From Actinomycetota bacterium (GTDB lineage Bacteria; Actinomycetota; Actinomycetes; Nanopelagicales; Nanopelagicaceae): a stretch of DNA of 6,991 nt. Made by a program: the position numbers and the translations under genes. The notes beneath the pieces were generated by a model. That model ran no database searches and had not been told where the DNA came from. It saw only the letters and a list, made by a program, of their open reading frames with translations. Shown here piece by piece: positions 1 to 5,435 of the stretch (positions are counted from its first letter, which is position 1; every line of letters starts with the position of its first letter). The stretch spans positions 1 to 6,991 of the forward strand of contig RGYL01000042.1 in the NCBI GenBank assembly GCA_010032085.1, given 5' to 3'.

Positions 1-1006
1 CACGCATAAAGCCTGTTACTTCGCAATCAATTTCGAATTCGCCAAATAGCTCTGTTAGGGCCTGGACGACTGAATCATTGGCCTTGCTCTTGCCCTTTGA
101 AGCGGGCCCTGCTCGAAGAATTTCCATGGCCGGAAGAAGGTAAGAGTCCATCGGCTGCAAAATGAGTTGAACTGGGCGCTCTGGTTTTGCTGGTTCGCTT
201 ACCTTTTCCTTTGGAATCTCAACTGTGAACTCTTCATCGAAACTCTCTTCATCAATCTCTTCTTCCGGTTCTGGAAGCTGTGCAACTAGTGGCGTTTCAA
301 ATGGCGGCGTTTCGGATATCTCAAATTCTTCGATCTTCCGTTCCCGTCGTTCATCTATCGCATCACTAACTTTCTCTTTTGCTCCGCTGAAAAGACCAGA
401 TATAAAAGCAAATACGGTTGAGAGCGGCGTCGCGGTTATAACTAACAAACTAAATAGAAAAATGAGCGCAAGAATTGGGATAGCAATTACATCGGTAACT
501 AATCCAACCAAAAGGGTTGAAATTCCGTAACCAATCCAACCTCCGCCTTCACGCATTGCGGTTGCCCCGGTATTTATTGAGGTGGGGTTGATGATATGGA
601 TTAAGCCGGTAACGCTAATAAGTAAGAGGACTGAACCAATCAGTACTCGGCCATTTGCCGCTTTATCTTGCGGAGCGCGAAAGAGGCGGAAGGCAAAGAA
701 ACCAAAGAGAATAGGTATAACGACTGCAACTCGGCCGACCGCGCCGTAGAAGAATGAATATGCGGCATCGCCAAACCAATTATCTAGTCGCCACCATGAT
801 GCGGCCGCGGCAATGAGTCCGACAATGAGAAGTAAGAAACCGATTCCATCGCGTTGATGTTCTGGATCTAGATCTTTTGCCCCTTTGGTAATCGCTCGAA
901 TCGCACCGCCCAAGGCCTTCGCAATTCCACGCCAAATGGTGGCGAGTGCGCGTGAGAGTCCGGCGAGGAATCCGCCGGCAACTTTCTTCTTACTTTTCTT
1001 GGCCAT
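1..1006 (-). CDS. ftsK: DNA translocase FtsK/SpoIIIE, N-terminal part (gene cut by window edge)
   Basis: FtsK is a septum-anchored, ATP-driven hexameric motor that moves chromosome DNA through the closing septum and helps dimer resolution. Only the first 335 codons lie here; the Walker ATPase and gamma domains are beyond the left edge. Seen in the translation: a lysine-rich start (KKSKKK, residues 3-8), then hydrophobic segments at about 54-72, 85-106, 120-139 and 157-190, fitting the FtsK 4TM anchor. A short acidic linker follows (about 207-280, with EEEIDEE near 248-254). The alpha domain begins with YLLPAMEILRAG (289-300), SKANDSVV (307-314) and VTGFMR at 330-335, which matches the family stretch just before the conserved RYE strand. 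The linker is short, as in streamlined genomes. ATG is chosen because the basic N-terminus follows it directly. There is no Shine-Dalgarno, but a TAAGAT hexamer lies 8 nt upstream. It follows rnj by 49 bp. Identification is secure even though the motor domain is not visible. Confidence 0.93.
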   Translation of the reverse strand, partial: MAKKSKKKVAGGFLAGLSRALATIWRGIAKALGGAIRAITKGAKDLDPEHQRDGIGFLLLIVGLIAAAASWWRLDNWFGDAAYSFFYGAVGRVAVVIPILFGFFAFRLFRAPQDKAANGRVLIGSVLLLISVTGLIHIINPTSINTGATAMREGGGWIGYGISTLLVGLVTDVIAIPILALIFLFSLLVITATPLSTVFAFISGLFSGAKEKVSDAIDERRERKIEEFEISETPPFETPLVAQLPEPEEEIDEESFDEEFTVEIPKEKVSEPAKPERPVQLILQPMDSYLLPAMEILRAGPASKGKSKANDSVVQALTELFGEFEIDCEVTGFMR

Positions 1007-1014
1007 ATCGAAAA

Positions 1015-1020
1015 ATCTTA
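1015..1020 (-). promoter_or_regulatory. Possible -10 element of a near-leaderless ftsK promoter
   Basis: TAAGAT on the minus strand ends 8 nt before the ftsK ATG, so a start point 6-7 nt downstream would give a 1-2 nt leader. No Shine-Dalgarno sequence precedes the ATG. A consensus TTGACA lies at 1059-1054 but is 33 nt away, too far to be its -35; it is 15 nt from another candidate hexamer, TAGATT (1038-1033). Which hexamer is used cannot be decided from sequence. Confidence 0.35.
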
Positions 1021-1029
1021 TGGCAATTG

Positions 1030-1054
1030 AAAAATCTAACGCGTGAGGCGCGCT
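1030..1054 (-). terminator. Candidate intrinsic terminator after rnj
   Basis: Directly after the rnj TGA, the minus strand reads AGCGCG, loop CCTCA, CGCGTT. This makes a 6-bp stem with one G-T wobble and a 5-nt loop, followed after AGA by five T residues (1034-1030). The stem is short and the T-run is displaced by three bases, so termination may be only partial. It lies between rnj and ftsK and would reduce read-through from the thyX-dapA-rnj unit into ftsK. Confidence 0.45.
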
Positions 1055-1055
1055 G

Positions 1056-2738
1056 TCAAACTTCTATAACGACCGGAACAATCATCGGGCGGCGACGATG
1101 TTCGCCACCAACCCAACTTCCCACAGTTCTTCGAACAACTTGGGAAAGTTGGTGAGTTCCATTTGTTCCTGCTGCAACCGCACCAGCAAGCGCTTGTTCT
1201 ATTCGGACTTTAACTTCATCAAATAACTCAAGATCTTCGGCAAATCCGCGCGCATGGATATCTGGACCAGCAACAATCTTTCCAGTTTGGGAATCAATCA
1301 CAACAATTACTGAAATGAATCCTTCCTCCCCAAGTATGCGTCGATCTTTCAAAGAGTCTTCGGTGATATCCCCGATACTCATGCCATCCACATAGACAAA
1401 TCCACACGGTACTGCGCCGACAATTTCCGCTTTCCCATTAGCTAGATCTACTACTACGCCGTTTTCAGCAATCACAACATTTTCGCGTCGCACACCAGTT
1501 GATATTGCTAGCTCAGCATTTGCCTTCATATGTCGCCATTCACCGTGAACGGGCATGACATTCTTCGGCTTAACGATGTTGTAGCAATAAAGCAATTCAC
1601 CGGCAGCAGCATGGCCGGATACATGCACTAGGGCATTTCCTTTGTGTACTACCCGAGCGCCAAAGCGGGTCAATTCATTTATGACTCGATAGACCGAATT
1701 CTCATTTCCTGGGATTAGTGAAGATGCGAAGATCACGGTATCTCCTGGGCCCACTTTTATCCGGTGATCACCATTAGCCATTCGTGAAAGTGCAGCAAGT
1801 GGTTCACCTTGTGAACCCGTAGAAATCAGAACAACATCATCACCATAGTCATCAATTTCATCTTCATTAATGAGGGTGTTTGGTGGAATGTGTAGATATC
1901 CAAGCTCGGCAGCTAATGTCATGTTTCTAACCATGCTTCTGCCGATGAAGGAGACCTTTTTATTATGAGTGAAAGCCAAATCAATTACTTGTTGGACGCG
2001 ATGAACATGGGAGGCAAAAGATGCAACAATTACACGTCGCTTCGCACTTGCTATTACCCGATCTAAAACCGGCATGATCTCCCGTTCGGATGTTGTATAG
2101 CCCGGAATATCAGCATTTGTTGAATCCACCATAAAAAGATCGACCCCAGCACTACCTAACTGCGCAAAACGAGCCAAATCAGTCGTCCGGCCATCTAGTG
2201 GTAGCTGATCCATTTTGAAGTCGCCAGTATGTAAGACCACACCAGCAGGGGTTCGGATGACGACGGCGAGCGCGTCGGGAATCGAGTGATTAACCGCGAC
2301 GAATTCGAGTTCGAAATTTCCGACTTTGCGAGTCTGTCCTTCGCGAACTTCAATTGTGATTGGCGAGATGCGATGTTCTCTTAACTTACCTTTGGAAAAC
2401 GCAAGGGTGAGTTGCGAACCAATAACTGGAATATCCTCGCGCTCGCGCAAGAGATAACCAAGTGCGCTGATATGGTCTTCATGACCATGGGTTAGAAAGA
2501 CTGCTTTAATGTCGCGGAGACGATTTCTAATATAAGAAAAGTCCGGCAGGATGAGATCTACGCCTGGTTGGTTCTCTTCCGGAAATAAAACACCACAATC
2601 AACTACAAGTAGCTCGCCGTCGTATTCGAAGACCGTCATATTTCGGCCCACCTCGGCAAGTCCGCCAAGTGCGACTATGCGAAGAGTTTTTGCAGGAAGT
2701 CTTGGAGGCAACCCGAGTTCGGGATGCGGATGGTTCAT
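1056..2738 (-). CDS. rnj: Ribonuclease J (metallo-beta-lactamase/beta-CASP nuclease)
   Basis: RNase J is a zinc-dependent nuclease with 5'-3' exonuclease and endonuclease activity, used for mRNA decay and rRNA maturation in many Gram-positive bacteria and actinobacteria. The 560-residue product has the usual family length. Visible motifs: the metal-binding HGHEDH at 84-89, a further His at 151 (NHSIPDA), HTGDF at 170-174 with His170 and Asp173, the beta-CASP STGSQGEP at 306-313, HVSGHA at 372-377, and PVHGEWRH at 397-403 with His398. The catalytic set therefore looks intact. The C-terminal domain (about 447-560) ends in the basic stretch RRRPMIVP. Its ATG overlaps the dapA TAA by one base (TAATG), implying translational coupling. 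A GGTGGAG lies about 13 nt upstream, too far to be a strong ribosome site alone. In M. tuberculosis rnj also directly follows dapA. There is no sign of truncation. Confidence 0.97.
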   Translation of the reverse strand: MNHPHPELGLPPRLPAKTLRIVALGGLAEVGRNMTVFEYDGELLVVDCGVLFPEENQPGVDLILPDFSYIRNRLRDIKAVFLTHGHEDHISALGYLLREREDIPVIGSQLTLAFSKGKLREHRISPITIEVREGQTRKVGNFELEFVAVNHSIPDALAVVIRTPAGVVLHTGDFKMDQLPLDGRTTDLARFAQLGSAGVDLFMVDSTNADIPGYTTSEREIMPVLDRVIASAKRRVIVASFASHVHRVQQVIDLAFTHNKKVSFIGRSMVRNMTLAAELGYLHIPPNTLINEDEIDDYGDDVVLISTGSQGEPLAALSRMANGDHRIKVGPGDTVIFASSLIPGNENSVYRVINELTRFGARVVHKGNALVHVSGHAAAGELLYCYNIVKPKNVMPVHGEWRHMKANAELAISTGVRRENVVIAENGVVVDLANGKAEIVGAVPCGFVYVDGMSIGDITEDSLKDRRILGEEGFISVIVVIDSQTGKIVAGPDIHARGFAEDLELFDEVKVRIEQALAGAVAAGTNGTHQLSQVVRRTVGSWVGGEHRRRPMIVPVVIEV

Positions 2739-3628
2739 TAGTTGAGTTTCACTCCACCTTGTTTAAGATCCTCGCGAAGTTGCGAAATTTGCGCTTCGGT
2801 TGCATCGACTAACGGAAGGCGGACTCGCCCACCGGGTAATCCCATTAATTTCATCGCAGCTTTTGTAAGAATCGCACCTTGAGTTCGGAAAGTTCCGGTG
2901 TAAACCGGCAGTAATTCTTGATGAATTGCAAGTGCGCGTCTCGTATCACCGGCAATCCAACTATCTAATAACTCTCGAAGTCGCCCGCCTACTGTGTGGC
3001 CACAGACCGAGACAAATCCAACTGCGCCAACTGAGAGAAGTGGCAAATTCAAGATGTCATCACCCGAATACACTGGAATTCCAGAGCGCTTAATAACCCA
3101 AGAAGTTGAGGCAACATCTCCTTTGGCATCCTTTAGAGCCACAATTTTCTTATGTTCGGCGAGGCGGCAAATCGTGTCAGGCTCGATAGCCATCCCAGTT
3201 CGACCAGGGATGTCATACATCATTACTGGAAGTTCGGTGCTATCGGCGATGGCGCGAAAGTGTGCTTCGATTCCAGCTTGTGGAGGCTTGTTGTAATAAG
3301 GAGTCACTACTAGCAAACCATCGGCACCCGCGGCGGCTGCCATCTCTGCTTGCTCGATTGAGTGAGAAGTTTCATTGTTGCCCGCACCTGCAACAATCTT
3401 TAATTTTCCGCCAGTAGCTTTTTTAACTACCTTAATAATCTCAACTTTTTCGTCATCACTTGTTGTAGGAGCTTCTCCGGTTGTGCCATTAACAACAATG
3501 CCATCGTGTCCCGTACTTGCAAGGTGCGCCGCTAACTTTTCAACTCCAGCCCAATCAATACTTAAGTCATCCTTGAAGGGAGTGATCATGGCCGTTAACA
3601 GTCGGCCAAAGGGAGTTGGGATTGACAT
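2738..3628 (-). CDS. dapA: 4-hydroxy-tetrahydrodipicolinate synthase
   Basis: DapA condenses pyruvate with aspartate-4-semialdehyde, the first committed step to diaminopimelate and lysine, in the cytoplasm. The 296-residue product is full length for this TIM-barrel aldolase. Active-site features are all present: GTTGE at 48-52 (the threonine pair of the proton relay), TPYYNKP at 109-115, YDIPGRTG at 138-145 with Tyr138 and the substrate-binding Arg143, and ALKDAKGD at 164-171 with Schiff-base Lys166. These match Thr44/45, Tyr107, Tyr133, Arg138 and Lys161 of the E. coli enzyme. It starts 12 nt after the thyX stop and overlaps the rnj start by one base. No Shine-Dalgarno is seen; TAGCCT sits exactly 6 nt before the ATG, so a leaderless transcript is possible besides read-through from thyX. 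Relatives in the same superfamily (N-acetylneuraminate lyase, KDG aldolase) are less likely given the motif set and the neighbours. Confidence 0.96.
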   Translation of the reverse strand: MSIPTPFGRLLTAMITPFKDDLSIDWAGVEKLAAHLASTGHDGIVVNGTTGEAPTTSDDEKVEIIKVVKKATGGKLKIVAGAGNNETSHSIEQAEMAAAAGADGLLVVTPYYNKPPQAGIEAHFRAIADSTELPVMMYDIPGRTGMAIEPDTICRLAEHKKIVALKDAKGDVASTSWVIKRSGIPVYSGDDILNLPLLSVGAVGFVSVCGHTVGGRLRELLDSWIAGDTRRALAIHQELLPVYTGTFRTQGAILTKAAMKLMGLPGGRVRLPLVDATEAQISQLREDLKQGGVKLN

Positions 3629-3634
3629 GCGCCA

Positions 3635-3640
3635 AGGCTA
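3635..3640 (-). promoter_or_regulatory. Possible -10 element of an internal leaderless dapA promoter
   Basis: TAGCCT on the minus strand is followed by six bases and then the dapA ATG, the spacing expected for a leaderless start. It overlaps the second of two tandem TAG stop codons after thyX (3643-3638), so part of the match is forced by the stop codon. No good -35 is seen at the right distance. This is a weak call made mainly because no ribosome site is present. Confidence 0.3.
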
Positions 3641-4375
3641 CTACGGCGCTACACGTCCTGACTTCTCAAATGCTCCGTAGGTAATTGGCATTAGGCGGGC
3701 GAAGTGCTCTTCCATCTTTTCTGCGACCATTTCTATCTCGCGCTGTGGGTAGCTTGGAAAATGTGAACCCTCGCGACTAGTGCGAAGTGATAGGAAGTTC
3801 ATTAGCGCTCTTGCATTCATAGTCACATACATCGATGAGTAAAGCGCAACTGGCAACACCGCGCGCGCTACTTCTCGAGCCACACCTGCATCAAGCATCT
3901 TCTTATAGTTTTGATAAGCCAAGATGTAAGTCTCTTTCATAGCAGATACGGTCGTGTCGAACTGCTCCGCTGTCCCATCAACAAAGACATAGTGTCCTGT
4001 CTTGCCGGTTTGAACTAACTTCCGCTCTCTGCTTGGAATGTAAAAAACTGGCTTAAGTTCTCGATATCTACCGCTCTCTTCGTTATATGAAGCGATGCGA
4101 TGGCGCATGAACTCGCGAAAAACAAATATCGGAGCGCTCACGAAGAATGTCATCGAAGTATGTTCAAAGGGCGAGCCATGTCGTTCACGTGCTAGGTAAT
4201 TAATGAGCCCAGCTGAACGAGTCGGATCTGAATCAATTTCATCCCGCGATTGTTCTCCCGCAGTAGAAACCCGAGCTGCCCAAATAACATCGGCATCATT
4301 TGCACTTGATTTAACTAACTCAACAGTGACATCGTCGCGAAAGACGATTTCCGGATGTGCCCCAGTCTCACTCAC
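3641..4375 (-). CDS. thyX: Flavin-dependent thymidylate synthase ThyX
   Basis: ThyX makes dTMP from dUMP using methylene-tetrahydrofolate, FAD and NADPH, releasing tetrahydrofolate rather than dihydrofolate. Numbered from the GTG at 4375, the signature RHRxxSxNExSxR is intact at 91-103 (RHRIASYNEESGR), preceded by HGSPFEH (66-72) and FREFMRH (86-92). The C-terminal part holds NARALMNFLSLRT and PQREIEM. It resembles the Streptomyces type (FRxDVTVELVK near the N-terminus, ending GRVAP) more than the shorter-motif M. tuberculosis form. Start choice: a TTG at 4426 would add 17 residues but has no ribosome site and would overlap the azlC start. The GTG gives 244 residues, the usual family length, and has TAGGGT 7 nt upstream. 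It is first of the thyX-dapA-rnj unit and diverges from azlC. It ends with tandem TAG codons. Function is near certain; the start is moderately sure. Confidence 0.95.
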   Translation of the reverse strand: MSETGAHPEIVFRDDVTVELVKSSANDADVIWAARVSTAGEQSRDEIDSDPTRSAGLINYLARERHGSPFEHTSMTFFVSAPIFVFREFMRHRIASYNEESGRYRELKPVFYIPSRERKLVQTGKTGHYVFVDGTAEQFDTTVSAMKETYILAYQNYKKMLDAGVAREVARAVLPVALYSSMYVTMNARALMNFLSLRTSREGSHFPSYPQREIEMVAEKMEEHFARLMPITYGAFEKSGRVAP

Positions 4376-4382
4376 GAGCGTG

Positions 4383-4392
4383 ACCCTATCTT
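4383..4392. promoter_or_regulatory. Candidate overlapping divergent -10 elements for thyX and azlC
   Basis: Within the 39-bp gap, the minus strand reads TAGGGT (4388-4383), placed 7 nt before the thyX GTG. The plus strand reads TATCTT (4387-4392), placed so that a transcript would start near 4399 and carry a leader of about 16 nt including the azlC ribosome site. The two hexamers share the TA at 4387-4388, so RNA polymerase could open DNA for only one direction at a time. Neither has a clear -35. Inferred from spacing only. Confidence 0.4.
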
Positions 4393-4402
4393 TGAGGCGG
4401 TT

Positions 4403-4408
4403 AGGAGG
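4403..4408 (+). promoter_or_regulatory. Strong Shine-Dalgarno deciding the azlC TTG start
   Basis: AGGAGG, extended by three further G, lies 6 nt before the TTG at 4415. It is the only near-perfect ribosome site ahead of a gene in this window. It selects TTG 4415 over the upstream in-frame ATG at 4355 (inside the thyX coding region) and over the GTG at 4436. Confidence 0.75.
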
Positions 4409-4414
4409 GGGCCA

Positions 4415-5101
4415 TTGATAAGGCAAAATAGTTGCGTGTCATTTCCGCGCCGCGCTGTGTTACGAGACTCACTTAGCGTAGCGATCCCGGTTGGTACTTA
4501 TGGCGCAGCTTTCGGGGCAGCGGCTGTCGCCGGCGGTTTCTCAGTTCTACAAGCTTGCGCTTTATCACTTCTACTTTTCTCCGGCGCATCACAGTTCGCA
4601 GTCGTGGGAGTGATGGCCGGAGGCGGAACAGCGATTAGTGCGGTTGCAACTGGAGCGCTACTTGGAATTCGAAATGGGCTATACGGATTACGGATGGCTC
4701 CAATCCTAAAACTACGTGGCTTCAGGCGAATTCTCGGCGCTCAGATAACTATTGATGAATCAACCGGCGTTGCAATCTCCCAAGAGAATCGGGGCGAGAG
4801 TGCGATGCGTTATGGATTCTTTGCAACAGGTATTGGAGTTTTCGTTTTTTGGAACTTATTCACACTCATTGGTGCGCTAAGCGCCGATTCGATTGGTAAT
4901 CCCTCAAGTTGGGGGCTCGACGCTGCTGTTCCGGCAGCCTTCTTAGGTCTAGTTTGGCCACGGCTAATTGATCGTAAGACGCGCTTCGCTGCGCTACTCG
5001 CCGTAGTTCTATCGCTTTCGCTTACCCCCGTTGTCGGCGCGGGCTTTCCCATAATCGCAACTGTGCTTATTGCAATCTTTCTTGGATGGAGAAGTAAGTG
5101 A
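4415..5101 (+). CDS. azlC: Branched-chain amino-acid exporter, large subunit (AzlC family)
   Basis: AzlC/YgaZ/BrnF proteins are inner-membrane permeases that, with a small AzlD/YgaH/BrnE partner, export branched-chain amino acids (and in some species methionine or azaleucine). The product is 228 residues from TTG 4415, the normal family length. Visible features: family motif FSGASQFA at 55-62, RNGLYG at 86-91, TIDES at 112-116 and several hydrophobic spans (about 22-40, 42-56, 60-82, 137-155, 170-182, 190-224). The TTG start rests on the AGGAGG 6 nt upstream; an upstream ATG at 4355 would add 20 charged residues read from the thyX region and is unlikely. It overlaps azlD by 4 bases (GTGA), so the two subunits are probably made together. 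It diverges from thyX over 39 bp. No Lrp-type regulator gene is visible nearby. The exact substrate cannot be told from sequence. Confidence 0.88.
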   Translation: MIRQNSCVSFPRRAVLRDSLSVAIPVGTYGAAFGAAAVAGGFSVLQACALSLLLFSGASQFAVVGVMAGGGTAISAVATGALLGIRNGLYGLRMAPILKLRGFRRILGAQITIDESTGVAISQENRGESAMRYGFFATGIGVFVFWNLFTLIGALSADSIGNPSSWGLDAAVPAAFLGLVWPRLIDRKTRFAALLAVVLSLSLTPVVGAGFPIIATVLIAIFLGWRSK

Positions 5102-5406
5102 GCCAACTTTGGGCTGCGGTGATCGGGGCTAGCGCGCTCTGCTTCCTACTAAAACTTCTTGGTTATTCACTTCCGGAAAGTTTCCTAAGCAATCCGAGAT
5201 TACAGAGAATTAATGCGCTCATCCCCGTTGTTTTGCTAAGTGCGTTAGTAGCCTCACAAACTTTGACGAAAGAGTCATCGGTAATTGTCGATCATCGACT
5301 CGCTGGAGTATTAGTCGCTGCGCTTGCGCTCAAAATGAGAGCCTCTTTCCCGGTAATGATGGTTGCTGCTGCAGTTACTTCTGCCACTGTATATAACTTT
5401 ATTTAA
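5098..5406 (+). CDS. azlD: Branched-chain amino-acid exporter, small subunit (AzlD family)
   Basis: This is the small membrane partner of AzlC; both are needed for export in characterised pairs such as BrnFE and YgaZH. The product is 102 residues, with hydrophobic spans at about 4-21, 38-54 and 66-100. The pattern LPVVLLSAL-like at 42-50 (here IPVVLLSAL) and ALALKMRASFPVMM fit the AzlD family. It starts at GTG inside the azlC stop (GTGA overlap), with GGAG at 5088-5091 six nt upstream, so it has both coupling and its own ribosome site. Identity rests on length, membrane pattern, the motif and the position after azlC. It ends 20 nt before the P-type ATPase start, and the stop is TAA. Confidence 0.85.
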   Translation: MSQLWAAVIGASALCFLLKLLGYSLPESFLSNPRLQRINALIPVVLLSALVASQTLTKESSVIVDHRLAGVLVAALALKMRASFPVMMVAAAVTSATVYNFI

Positions 5407-5414
5407 GTCGAACC

Positions 5415-5420
5415 TAAACT
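5415..5420 (+). promoter_or_regulatory. Possible -10 element of a leaderless promoter for the P-type ATPase
   Basis: TAAACT is followed by exactly six bases and then the GTG start of the ATPase. No Shine-Dalgarno is present in the 20-bp gap after azlD. No clear -35 is seen about 17 nt upstream (AT-rich, around TATAAC). If used, the ATPase would have its own promoter apart from azlCD. Confidence 0.4.
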
Positions 5421-5435
5421 CTCTGAGTGGAGAGT
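5418..5435. repeat. Perfect 6-bp inverted repeat enclosing the ATPase start codon
   Basis: ACTCTC, six-base spacer TGAGTG, GAGAGT: a perfect dyad whose centre contains the upstream in-frame TGA and the GTG start. Its left arm overlaps the last three bases of the TAAACT hexamer. It could be a repressor operator, or a hairpin exposing the start codon in its loop on an azlCD read-through mRNA. It has no T-run after it, so it is not a convincing intrinsic terminator. A 6-bp dyad can also occur by chance. Confidence 0.35.

Noticed and set aside
225..530. 101-codon plus-strand open frame rich in serine
   Set aside because: Lies antisense inside the ftsK linker and membrane region; the low-complexity serine run mirrors acidic and Arg/Lys codons of FtsK, and it has no family resemblance.
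946..1155. 69-codon plus-strand open frame spanning the rnj-ftsK gap
   Set aside because: Antisense to the ends of two secure genes, with no ribosome site and no recognisable domain.
2551..3680. Plus-strand open frames at 2551-2745, 2994-3296 and 3375-3680
   Set aside because: Shadows of rnj and dapA, whose catalytic motifs fix the true frame on the opposite strand.
4810..5106. 98-codon minus-strand open frame opposite azlC
   Set aside because: Antisense to the conserved membrane protein AzlC, with no start signal or family resemblance.
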